Notes under the pieces: generated by a model
What the model was told of the DNA's origin: nothing
Database searches by the model: none
What the model saw: the letters and a program-made list of their open reading frames with translations, nothing else
Shown: piece after piece, positions 35,404-46,166 of the stretch
Position numbering within the stretch: position 1 is the first letter of the stretch
How the letters are laid out: every line of letters begins with the position of its first letter
Translations under genes and position numbers: made by a program
Assembly: GCA_008638375.1 (NCBI GenBank)
Contig: CM018031.1
Coordinates: 11,002,062-11,066,061, forward strand
Length of the DNA: 64,000 nucleotides
Source: Nyssa sinensis
Lineage: Eukaryota > Streptophyta > Magnoliopsida > Cornales > Nyssaceae
Direction: 5' to 3'

Positions 35404-35946
35404 TGATGCAGCTAATTTTGGCTTGCCATGGAATCGTCCGTCACTGAATACCTGAAAAGAAATGATCTATAAAAAGCCGCCGGGAAAGGTTCCGATGGTA
35501 ACCTCTCCGAAGGTTAAATTAGTCTCCTTTTGTTTGATCAAAGGTTTGGACCTTTTCTAATTGATAATTCAGATGCAGATACTTCTACATACCTTTTTCA
35601 TGGAATTTATAGGATGGAGAAGCGGTTAGTTTGTCTGACAGGCGGTGGATATCCTGTTCACACTTATCTTTCAAAATTCACGGCTCTCTTTACACGTGTA
35701 CCTATAGAGTTGGTTTTCAAACCTGTATTTCTTTTTGGCAGGGCTAAGGCTCACCGCCTGTCAGGCTTTAGAAATGTAATCATGAGGCTTTCGTCATTCT
35801 TTTTGTCTCTTCTTTATTCCCTCGTTCCGAGGTCGGTATACCGAAGTTAACCTCGGTACACCATTTCCGACTTAACATAAGTAGAACTAATCTTTTCGGC
35901 ACGTGTTTAAGTCACCTGATGTAATTAGAACTTTTATGACGTATCA
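35404..35946 (-). repeat. 5' LTR of the gypsy element
   Basis: A 543-bp LTR, TG to CA, followed on the plus strand by the target duplication CCTAT at 35947-35951. It is the promoter-bearing LTR for the minus-strand gag-pol. It matches 25726-26268 over its full length. Confidence 0.95.
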
Positions 35947-35951
35947 CCTAT

Positions 35952-37315
35952 ATACACATATACATATACATAAGTGATAATTTCATTGCTTTAATACGCA
36001 TACTTACATATATATATATACACACACACACACACAACTACTTTCCCTCCCATCCCCCAATAATTGTAACGGTTTAGTAATTCATAAATGAATATAACAA
36101 CTTTTCATTTTACATCTCAATGTGATTGTATTACTTTTTTTATATCTGGTAATTTAATACTTTAATTAATTCATTGAATTGCCAAAAAAATAAGGGGGGT
36201 CATTCTAGGGTTTTAGGGTCGACCCGAAGTCTCATTTTCTGAACTGAGCCTGGACCAACTACTATTTTGCTGAAAGTTTGGTATAGCCGAGCCGCCTCAA
36301 CTTGACCATTTCAAAAATTACATTCTTAGCTATAACATGTATGGGGCTCAATGCTTATTTAAACAACCACCATAGCTATAGGTTCTACTTCATAGATTGA
36401 GATGCAACTTGAGCAGATTAACTCAAATTCAACCCGAGTTCGGTCTGAAATTTTTAAGACTTGAATTTCAATTTTTTACAATTAGTTTGGGCTTGGATAA
36501 AAGAACTTAAACTCGATCTAAATTATGGTTGGATTTAGGTTAAGACTTTGAAAACCCAAACCTGAATTCAATATTTTATATATTATATTTTTTTATATTT
36601 TAGTTATTCACCATTGGATTAATAAGAATTCCTTACAAAAATTACTATTTATATTTTTATAATTTCAAAAACTTGCTTACCTTTAACAATTTTTTAAAAT
36701 TAAATTATGTTGAAGAAATTATTTTAATAGTCTTTTATTTTTTTTTTTAGAAGGAGAAATTAAGTGAAATTATTGGACATTTTAGTGTCTAATCAAAATA
36801 GGAAAAAATAATAATTTATTAGAAGATCATGCATAAAATATAAAAATTGAAATTAATAATCGGTTACGGGCCGAGTTCGGATAGAACCCGATACTAATAG
36901 ATTTTAATTCGAGTTAGGTGGTTCAGATTTAAGATCGGATTTGGACCGAGTTCGAATGAATTCTTTTAAAATTTAAATTAAACTTGGATATGACTAAACT
37001 TGAGTCTGTCATGTATGAGTTGCACCCCTAATCATATATGACTGAGTCATAATGCTTACAGACACTTGGCTGCAATTTTTATCTCTATATATTTTTTTCC
37101 AAACATTCCACTATTTCCTTTTTGCCCCAACTTAAACTAATAGTCTAAAAGTCTATGTTTATGAACTAACTTGAAATTCAGATGTGAGAAGTGAGAAGTG
37201 AGAAGTGCACTAATTTTCAAGCCATTGTAAAGATAATGGACAAGGAAGGTCTCATTACAAATGTCAGGTGTATACCTTATAAAAGACTACTCATGTTCAT
37301 ATCTATTCCAATGCA
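35952..37315. other. Intergenic sequence with one probable miniature element
   Basis: A (TA)n-(CA)n microsatellite lies at about 36007-36038. The only other structure seen is the element at about 36396-37031, listed separately. No gene is supported. Confidence 0.4.
36396..37031. mobile_element. Probable miniature transposon (family 2, copy a)
   Basis: The left end has GAGATGCAACTTGAG. The right end read in reverse starts TTAGGGGTGCAACTC. Internal words (CCCGAGTTCGG, GGGCCGAGTTCGGATAGAACCCGATACTAATAG) recur in inverted and diverged form at 39825-40340. Ends are approximate and no target duplication was confirmed. Confidence 0.4.
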
Positions 37316-37320
37316 CTTTC

Positions 37321-38359
37321 TGTTGGAAAAATAATGGGTTTGAGCATAATAAATAGCTAATTTTGAGTTAAAATTAAAGTGGGTCCCACAAATTAATTTT
37401 AGTGGGTCCACATAGGAATGTGTTCTCCTCCACGAGGAGATGAAGATTAAATATTGGGTTGCTCAAAACCATTAAGGGGTGAATGAGAAATTGCCTCCAA
37501 ACATCACCACTTGGAAATGGTTACAAAAGCTTGAAACTTGTGCAAAAAGCTTCTGTCTCACATAGGATGGGTTCAAGGCTTTTTATTAGTATATATACAC
37601 CTACCTTGGAGTGGAGTTTGGCCCCCAAAGGGCACCCCAGTTTTGTGGAAGAGGGAGGACCTATGCAAATGCTTGGACCATCACACGCGCGCATGCGCCG
37701 CCACCCCGCACGGAACCGGGCTTGGGATTGGGCTTGCTGTGTATATATCTTTTTGGAGAAAATTTATTTAAAATTTTCTAACCAAAAAACGCAGTCGTTT
37801 TAAACTTGCGTTTAAGTTACCATTCGGATTCCGAAACGCTATCGTTTTGCGTCATACGTATGGTTACCGTTGGGAGTCCAATACGCAGTCGTTTTGCGAC
37901 ATGCGTACGGTTACCATTGGGAGTCCTAAACGCCGTCATTTTGCGATAGCGTAGGTTTGACTGAACAGTCATCTTTCCTGTGTCTGTTCGCCATGAACAG
38001 ACACAACTGTACCAAACAGTCATAAAGAAGCCTATAAATACCAGACCTTCATTGCATTTCAATCCATCCGATTTATTGCATTCTCTCTCTCTCTGCATCG
38101 TCTGTATAAGTCTAGTTCGAGTGCTGCCATTGTTGTGTTCGTAGGGTTCTAAAGATAGAAGTGTTGTTTCTTTAGAATCGAAATCCGTTCCATCTTGGGA
38201 GACGATTGCTCATCACCTTGAGTACCGAGAGGGAGCAAATTCGTCTTAAGGAAATTGTGAATTTCACAAGGTTCGGATTTACATTCTGTTCAATTCCAAA
38301 TACAGTGAGTTTTGTTGTATTTCCATTCTGTTTGAATTATTTATTTTTTGTTTGTAACA

Positions 38360-38401
<42 letters not shown>

Positions 38402-38433
38402 TTTTATATATTCAGTATATTTCAGGCATAACA
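37321..38433 (+). mobile_element. Solo LTR (1,113 bp, probably copia) with 5-bp target duplication
   Basis: The segment starts TGTTGGAAAAATAATGGG and ends GGCATAACA. It is flanked by the exact 5-base duplication CTTTC (37316-37320 and 38434-38438). No pol, primer-binding site or polypurine tract is attached, so it is a solo LTR left by recombination between the two LTRs of a former element. A TATAAATA box lies at 38033-38040 with a pyrimidine-rich region downstream. Four 47-bp repeats lie upstream of it, and a (TA)n tract at 38361-38397 was probably expanded after insertion. Confidence 0.85.
37786..37955 (+). repeat. Four 47-bp repeats in the U3 region of the solo LTR
   Basis: Units share ACGCNGTCGTTTTGCG and GGTTACCATTGGGAGTCC. 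The ACGC core occurs with a period of exactly 47 bases, at 37789, 37836, 37883 and 37930. They lie about 80-250 bases upstream of the TATA box, where LTR enhancer repeats are usually found. Confidence 0.8.
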
Positions 38434-38438
38434 CTTTC

Positions 38439-40375
38439 ACTCAAAGCTTAGTTTTTGTCCTACAATTTCTCCCACATTTTTATTGATTGCTGCTGGGATC
38501 AATAAGGCCGTCCATGGAAGCAACTTCAAGAAGGAACTACTTTGATAAACAATATATTTTTTGGGCAAATTATATTCTTGTTTGGGATATGCTTACTCCC
38601 CCATCTTTTCGAGTCTAGTGAAGTTTTTACAGGAGCAATCTAGATCATTAATAAAAGAGGAAAAAAATTAAAATTAAAATTTCAAGGAATCTTTTATGAA
38701 AAAATTGGGGGGTGGGGGGGGGGATTCCTAACTTAAAAAAAAAAACCTATAAAAAATAAAAATAAAATATTAAAATTTTGAAGGTGCCATTACCATCCCT
38801 AGCCCCCCTTATATCCGACATTGAATAACCACTACAACAAGTTTATTAGAAATTATTCAGTATTGTATGTTGAAAATATAAGATGGAAAAGAAAAACTAC
38901 CATCTATGTTGCCATTAGATGACATTCTTTCTTGAAATAGTTTTTAAGCGCAATCTTTTAATACAGCTGATGTTATTCTCCTTTGATAAAATATGAAGAT
39001 TATTAGAGTTTAAAAGCCTTTCTATACTTCCACCAAAATGATTGAAATTTGAAAGAAAGCACTGAAATGTTAGAAGTTTATTTCACTAATACTGTTAACC
39101 ATTTTATAATTAATATTTAATAATATCTAATAATTAATAATTTTTTAAACAATCAACTTGGTTTTATAGTAAATAATTAATAATTATATTATTTTTAATT
39201 AATACTATTTTTAATTTTTTTATATAATATTAATTATTAGAGAGATAAAATTGTTATATATGTACTTATATATATATATATATATTCCATTTATGACATG
39301 TTTAACAAATTAAATTTATTAATTTAATATAATTAAAGTATTGTAAATGAAGAAAATCAAGACATGAGTAAACGAAATAAACAAAGCTTTAGTTTATAAA
39401 AGTACAAGAAAACTTAATAATTAATAAATCTTATATCTCCCTTAAAGTTAAAATGTTCTACAAAGAAATAGCATGCTATTTATTGTAAATAAGATGTATT
39501 TTAAGAGTAAAAATGTAATTGTACAATACATTTAGATCGAAGTGACCCTCTTCTAACTCCAAAAATTATTCATTGATACTTGTGCATTGCACTCGAGCTA
39601 ATAAAAACCTAACATACCAGTAAAATACATGGATCATCAGTTAATGTGTCAAATATTCGATTACCATGCATTTGAAACTAATGAATAATAGCTCTTTCCT
39701 AACCCCTGCCTTAAACCTAATCAAATTCTATCTAAACTTCACCCAAAACTTAGTTATAAATTGATCCAGAACCGTTGTATTAGGAGATGGGACTCGACAA
39801 GGCGGTGAATTTGTCATTTTTAGTTAGGAGTGCAACTCGAGTAGGCTAGATTCAGACTGAGTCATGTTTAAGTCCAATCCAAAATTTAAAACAGTCAACC
39901 TGACTCTAAATCTGACAGCTCAACCAAAGTCTAACCTGAATTTAAATTCATTAGTATCCTGTTCAATCCGAACCTGACAAATTTTTAATAATTTAAATTA
40001 TAGATTCTAATTTTTAAATTTTATTCACAATTTCTTTAACAAATTATTATATTTTTCCTATTTCGATTATTCATTAAAAGTTTTAATAAGTTCTCTTAGT
40101 TTCTCCTTAAAAAAAAAATAGAAATTGTTAAAATAATTTCGTTAACATAATTTAATTTTAAAAAAATATTAAATTTTAACAAGTTTTTAAAATTATAAAA
40201 ATATAAATAATAATCTAAGTAAGGAATTTTTAATAATGTATAACTAAACTATAAATTCAATCCTAATTTAGATGAAATTTGAATTCTTTTTCCTCAAACT
40301 TGTCCTTGGCAGTATCGTTCAAATTGCAACCCTAAACCAAAAGTACACACTTACATTGTTAGTTAGGATTGACTA
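38439..40375. other. A+T-rich intergenic sequence
   Basis: No gene is supported. It contains a G-rich run at about 38708-38724 next to a poly(A) stretch, a (TA)n tract at about 39260-39286, and the family 2 element at 39825-40340. Confidence 0.4.
39825..40340. mobile_element. Probable miniature transposon (family 2, copy b)
   Basis: The left end is TTAGGAGTGCAACTCGAG. The right end read in reverse is TTTAGGGTTGCAATTTGA, an imperfect terminal inverted repeat. Internal words match copy a at 36.4-37.0 kb in the opposite direction. Confidence 0.45.
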
Positions 40376-40805
40376 AGAGCAACTCTAACGTGGAGTGTCA
40401 TCTGGGATGCCAAATTCATAATCGTTAAAATGGCACCCCAAACTCAAAATTTTATACTCCAAAGGGGTGGCATATGCCATTTTTATAAACTTTGGAAAGA
40501 GAAAAGGAAGAGGTGCCATTCGACAGTTGAAATCATTTTCATTTTTTGGACGTTTGTAAATAGAAAACTTACCAAAGTTAGGAAAATCACTCCGAAAATA
40601 ATTTTATAAATTTAAGATGATTTTATTTATTTAACTAATTTTTATAATTAAATAATTTTTTTAATTTTTTTAATTGTTAGAATTTAAATTTAAATTTTAA
40701 ATTAAGTTAATTTTTGTAATTTAATTTAAAAAATTAATTTAAGTTAAATTGTTATGAAAATTATATTCGTTAAAATATAACCATTAAGTTTAATTATATT
40801 TTTTA

Positions 40806-41026
40806 GAAATAATTATACTTACCTCCTTTGAAGTTTTTGACAATTGCAAAAATTTCTTCTATAATTTTTGAAATAACATTATCTATAATACACGAGTAAC
40901 GGCGATGAAGCCGAAGTTACCAAAATACCCTTTAGAAGATGAAACCATATTATAATCAAAACATCTCTTCATGTGAAAAAGACAGAATTACCCTTCTGTA
41001 TCAAGGCTGAGTTTAGAGAGAGAGAT

Positions 41027-41058
<32 letters not shown>

Positions 41059-42963
41059 TCACCCTTTTTCCGAAACCCTACTCGACCGATCAAGAATTTT
41101 TGGTTGTTACTATAATGCTACCAGAGCAACTCCAGTTTTCTCTGTATAAAAGCCGCATTGCCACTGGTGAGTCAATTCTTCTTGATACTTCTGATCTTGT
41201 CAATGTCTTTATGTTCAATTCAATCGGTGGCGTCAGTAAATGAAACGGCAACAAAAGTGTTTTTGTTTTTCACTTCACTTATTTCTATATTTATTTGTCC
41301 TCTGCTTCCTGTCGGTGAGATTTCAGTTCTTGATTTCTTCCATTTCTGGATTCGATTTTCGATCTTCAAGGACAATTTTGATCTATCAGTGCCCAGGCAT
41401 AGGGAGATTTTTTTCCGCTTTTTTGTTTCGGATTTTGGTAGCTTTGTATCAATGTTGTTCCAAAAAAAAAAACATATATGTATTGCAGTGTTTGTGGGTA
41501 AAGTATCTATCTTTTCTCTTTCGAATCTCACTGTTCTTAACGACGTCAATAAATCTCCCAAATTTAAGTTATATATAGATATATAATTTTTTTTTTTTTT
41601 TTTATAAATAAGTTACAGATGTAGTTTGTTTAGTTCTTAATCCAACTCTTCTTTAAATGTTATGAAATTCTTTTGATTATAGAATCTTCAGTTTTTTAAA
41701 CCCTCTATTTAAATCTTGGGGCTAATATCTTGCAATTAGCAGTTTTTTCAGCACAAATTAACATCTGATTCAGTTCACGTTAATTGGAGCATTTCAAAAA
41801 ATGGTGGTGTTTGTGTCTTAAATGATTTAAAACTTAAGATTTAGACCAATTTCTGGCAATGCATTCCATCATTTGTGCTCTTCTTTTTAATTTTTGTTCA
41901 ACTTTCAGAATATTAGATTAATGGTATTTTTGTTGTTGTTGCTGGTGGTCCGTCTCTCCCCTATCCCATCCCATCCCACCCCTAAATCTCTTTCTTAGTT
42001 ACAAAGGGTAGCTGCATGCCTTAAATTTACTTAATTTTCGCAGGAGCAGGATCAGCATTTCAAGTTTGAATATCATCAGTAGGCTTTTCTGAGTCTCTGA
42101 CCCACCCTCCATTTCAATTGCAGAGGGAACTTGGGAAGCATCAAATAAAACAAAACTTAATTTTTTTTGTTTTATGTTTATTTGCTTCTAGAACAAAAAT
42201 AAAATTAAAAAATAGAAACCTGACCTCAAGTAAGCCAACTAGTTGGTTATAGTCTCTGCTGGATCAAATGTTTCTGTTTTCTCATGCCCGAAAAATAAAA
42301 ACTCTATTATTTAAACATATTTTAGTTCATTTTCTTTCTGTGCCCTTTCTTTCAAACCAATGAGATTACTCTTGTCAATGTGCATCAAAATTTTCTCAAT
42401 GCCACAAGGAGTGGCCACAGAAGGCTCAAAATTCGTATTTAGTGTACAGTAGATAGGAACATGTGTTTCAGACTTTCAGTTCATGTTTTCGAGTTGTGCA
42501 CTGAGGACATTAGTTTTGCTCCAAGGTTTTGAGTTTCACCCGGCAATGAAATTAGGTTGGTGTCCTCTGCTCACCGCCGTAGCATTATAGTAGCAAGGGC
42601 ATGTGTCTGTTGTGCAAAATCTATGATAAATAATATAGAAGTTGGCTCTTGGAAAAACTTGGAATGTCTATTACATGGCACTTCACTACAGACATAATGG
42701 CTATAAATTTCTAAGGGGCATATTTGTCTTTTTCAAAATATAAATTTTGGATCAAGTTTTAGGTTTAATCAATTACAAAGGTAATTTGGACATATAACAT
42801 TACTTTTTGGCTTACATCATCATTTAACGCCATCGTCAGACACGGACATTGAGAGGAGGGGGGAATCTGTTACAGATCAGTAAACCTAGAAGGGGGATAG
42901 TGTTATTTCAGAAACTATAAGGGAAGTTTTTGAAACCTCAGGGAGGTAAGTGTAATTTACCCT
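40806..42963. mobile_element. Inner terminal-inverted-repeat element with gene-like cargo
   Basis: The left end (40806-40885) reads AATTATACTTACCTCCTTTG, AAGTTTTTGACAATTGCAAAAA, TTGAAATAACATTATCT. The right end (42885-42963), read in reverse, gives AATTACACTTACCTCCCTGA, GGTTTCAAAAAC, CTGAAATAACACTATC. The ends resemble family 1. Between them lie 2 kb that include a (GA)n tract, a telo-box AAACCCTA (41073-41080) and a GTGAGT donor at about 41165, i.e. the look of a plant promoter and first exon. The enclosed ORFs at 41158-41586 are not recognised as a protein. Confidence 0.45.
41020..41166 (+). promoter_or_regulatory. Promoter/first-exon-like sequence inside the inverted repeats
   Basis: A (GA)n tract at 41018-41058 and AAACCCTA at 41073-41080 are followed by a short leader and ACTG|GTGAGT. 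The ATG at 41115 opens a frame (MLPEQLQFSLYKSRIATG), but if spliced to the exon at 50046 it would be out of frame. It may be an untranslated first exon, a captured gene fragment, or chance. Confidence 0.3.
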
Positions 42964-43125
42964 ATTTTTTAATAAAAATATTAAAATATTAAAATGACAC
43001 CCCATTTTGGCACCTATCATTAGAGCAGATTTATAATTCAAAAGTATCATAACATTATTCAAAGTTACAAATAAGTTTTTTGACACCCCAAAATGGCAAC
43101 TTCTTTGGAGTTGATCTAATTTCGA

Positions 43126-45145
43126 AAAACGGATAGAGACTGGGCTGGCATAACGGCCCAGACAAGATGATTGGTCACACGTTCAAGACTCAGCAAAGGC
43201 AAGGGTGAATAATGAAAAATGCCCTACACACAAATGTGTATGTGTATCTTTTCATAGATTTTATCTATATATATATATATATATTTTGTATCAAGAAACT
43301 CTGTTATCTTCAATCTGTTCGTGAACTTAAACTCTGGAAATGTTTAGTAGTTAACTTCCGAACTTTAATTTCACAGTTCATGTTATTCTTAGTCGTAGCA
43401 GATCTGGGGGTTATTGTATTTATGAATGGCATTGAAAAACTCCGTCCTAACTGGACTATCACTTTAAAATTTGTTGGTTTGTGTACTTTTAGTGATTGCT
43501 CTGCCATTTTTTCTTTTTCAGACCAGTTGTACCCATTTGATCTCTATTAGAGCTCACTGTTTAAGATCGAACATCATACCTAAGGTATGCTTTTGACTTC
43601 AGGATGTGGTTAATTGTTCATGAATGGTCGTTTTAATAATGGAGGATGCCAATACTTGTGGATTTTGATTTGTAGTTTGAGTTTTCTTTCTGGATCAATT
43701 ACGCTTTTAAATGCGCACTTGTGCAGTAGTATGCTCACATAGACTGATACACGACCGTTGTTTTCACATTGGCATATGCGTTCATGCTAGAAATGAAGTG
43801 CTTTTGTTTTATTTTATTTTTTGTTTTGTTATATCTATATTGGGGTATTATTTTAGGATGTATAATTTTGTACTTTAGATAATCTTTTACATCAGCACCA
43901 CCATACATGATTCATTTTAAGATATTCAACGTGATTTAGATGGGGCAGTGCATTTCTTTTGATTAGCAATGATTTATACCATGTTCCACCAAATGGCCCA
44001 AAAATCCATTGAGAGGCAAAAGATAGCCATAAAAAATACTGAATGTTAAAGTTGCAAGATACTCAATGCCAAAAATGGCTACGCCAATGCTAAAGAAAAT
44101 TATGGTATGTTTTCGTTAGCCTTGAAATTTTCATGATCTTACTCTGGCGTTTGGCTTCACAATGTAATGATGAATACAGGTTGCACCATTCTCTACAGAA
44201 TATAGAAGTTTCAACCAATTAATTCGTCTCAAAAGGATCTTTCCTCAATTCTTACCTAAATCAAAGTATGTGTATGTCTTATGCATACAATCACCTTTAT
44301 TATAAGGATGTGAAACAATTGTTGGACAGGTTTGGTTCTAAAGAATGTGTGACAAAGAAAATTAAGCTTCTTGAAGAATGAATGTTTGACAAAGACTTTT
44401 TTTTTTAAGTAACCCAAAAATCACTGCCTGCTCTATGATTTGTTCTCTAATTTGACTGATTGGACATAATTGAACATTTTGTTCTCCAAATACTGTGTAA
44501 AAGAAGTTTTGTATTGTGATTTGTTATCGTATTGTTAACCTGAACACATCTTCATAAAGTTTGAGCCCAAGACATCTTTCTATTTCTTACTTTTCATTAT
44601 TTGTTACAATAATAAATCGCTCATTGCAGAACTAGAGCTTGCAAAATCTAACTTCAACCTACTAAGCCCACTTATATCTGATATGCTTATATTTGACTGC
44701 CGCACTTGATTATCCAAATTGAACTCAATTATCACTTATAGTTTATGCTTAAGTTTTTAATAAACTAATAATATTTTGATATTAAAAAATGCTCTCTCTT
44801 GGGCGGACAATAAAAGAAATGGATCTAACCTGCCCAAAAAGATCCAAACCAGACCTGCCCATTTTCAAACTGTAAAATAATGTTATCTTTTTACTTGTCA
44901 TTACCTAAAATGATAGCATTTTACAATCATTTTTGTAAAACAAACACATTTAACAGCGACTTGTCCCCATTATAACATTTCTGAACTAAACATTATGTGA
45001 AGACAGTCCTTTGTGATGGACTGTTAACAGAAGATTTATACTCAGAGAGGAAAGAAACTGTTGCAAACATAAATTTTATTGTTTTCAGCTCCTTAATGAA
45101 CTATCTTTGATCTTCCATATCATATTTGTGTGTCAAAAACAGAGA
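43126..45145. other. Intergenic sequence or long intron
   Basis: No coding exon was recognised. A short tRNA-like stretch (43141-43200) is discussed among the findings. The open frame at 43212-43550 crosses a (TA)n tract and has no recognisable domain. Confidence 0.35.
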
Positions 45146-45159
45146 TATTGAGTGACAAA

Positions 45160-45764
45160 ACTGAACTATTTATTGAGCAGACCTTGACGTTTCTCCTAAT
45201 TCTCTTTTGCGAATTTCTTTACTCAAAATTACGTCACAAACATTATTATAATTCAGTTTCGATTTACTTGAAGAATTGCTCATTGTTGTTACAGTACCAT
45301 TCCAGCTTTCTGACAAACTGAATAGAAGAATCAAAGCCCTAACCTCGTCATCAAACTCAATCTCTACAAAACTTAATTGAGTTGTGATTGTATTAAACTC
45401 GTTCAGATGATCCTGCTACAGATCCTCCTTCTGCTATCTTAAGATTAAATAGCCTACGCATAAGATATACCTTATTCGAGGCAGAGGGTTTTTCATACAT
45501 GTTCGCAAGGGCTTTCATCAGACGTGTTGTTGTTTCTTTCGCGATGTTGAACACAATGTTACGAGCCAACGTTAAACGAACAACTCCCAACGCTTGTCTG
45601 TCAAAGAGTTTCCACTATGTGTCTTTCATCTCTTCTAGTTTCTGTTTTACAAGAGGCTGATACAGCTTCTTCTGATACAGATAATCTTCAATCTGCATCT
45701 TCCAGAACCCAAAATATGTGTCATTGAATTTATCGATTCTTACTTTTCCTTCGTCTGCAGCCAT
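45160..45764 (-). pseudogene. Copia gag fragment
   Basis: This is gag of the plant copia type (UBN2-like), the capsid protein of the element. It starts MAADEGKVRIDKFNDTYFGF, has a TAG at 45615-45617 where the family has Gln before Trp, then continues in the same frame (LMKALANMYEKPSASNKVYL). A frameshift near 45405 moves it to another frame (HLNEFNTI, EIEFDDEVRALI, KSKLNYNNV, EIRKREL), which ends at a TAA near 45165. The zinc knuckle and everything after it are missing. Confidence 0.88.
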
Positions 45765-46166
45765 CGCTTCCAATCAAATCTAATGATCTGATACCAGTTG
45801 TTAGGAATATAATTACCTAATCAGGATTGGTGAGATACGAAAGCAAACAAGAAAATGAATCTAAAATCACGCACACACACAAGAATACAAAGATTTATGT
45901 GGGTCACTCCAAAATAGGGCTACGTCCACGGCTGCTGCGGTTTCACTATGATTTGAAAGAAGTTACAATGAGATGCGGCTCCTCAACTATAAATACATAG
46001 AATTAGGGCAACAGGTAAATAATGTGAAATACCAAAAATACCCTAAAAAAAAATTCGGCTTGGGGGCTCTAGCCCCCCTGCAACCCTCCAACCAATTTAT
46101 GACGAAGTTGGATCCACGGAGTAGGGGTTAGTGTACAGTACTTATCAAGATCCACGCTACCCAACA
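45160..46166 (-). mobile_element. Truncated Ty1-copia element: LTR, primer-binding site, partial gag
   Basis: On the minus strand an LTR (46166-45799, 368 bp, starting TGTTGGGTAGCG and ending CCTAACA) is followed two bases later by TGGTATCAGA (45796-45787), the standard initiator-tRNA-Met primer-binding site. gag follows from an ATG at 45764. The element stops at about 45160, with no pol and no second LTR seen. It is a 3'-truncated copy. Confidence 0.85.

Larger units (their letters stand above)
25726..35946 (-). mobile_element. Complete Ty3-gypsy LTR retrotransposon, Tat lineage
   Basis: A 10,221-bp element is bounded by two 543-bp direct LTRs and flanked by the 5-bp target duplication CCTAT (25721-25725 and 35947-35951). 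The LTRs begin TG and end CA. On the minus strand the order is LTR, primer-binding site, gag, protease, RT, RNase H, a second archaeal-type RNase H, integrase, a tandem repeat, an antisense gene, a polypurine tract, LTR. The second RNase H and the antisense accessory gene placed between integrase and the 3' LTR are marks of the Tat group (Grande, Retand and Ogre relatives). By eye the LTRs differ at about 8 of 543 positions, so the insertion is recent. gag-pol carries five stops, so the copy cannot make its own full polyprotein. Confidence 0.95.
40376..43125. mobile_element. Outer inverted-repeat pair of a nested element
   Basis: The left end (40376-40480) has GCAACTCTAACGTGGAGTGTCAT and AATGGCACCCCAAA. 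The right end (42995-43125), read in reverse, has TCAACTCCAAAGAAGTTGCCATTTTGGGGTGTC. These look like the two ends of one miniature-type element split by a later insertion (40806-42963). Similarity is partial and was judged by eye. Confidence 0.4.

Noticed and set aside
38829..38850. CACTACAACAAG as a second CACTA terminus
   Set aside because: No subterminal repeats or partner end nearby; a chance match is likely.
41158..41586. Overlapping long open frames on both strands (142, 113 and 112 codons)
   Set aside because: Phe/Ser-rich translations without a known motif, T-rich sequence, and a probable donor site at about 41165. They look like intronic sequence.
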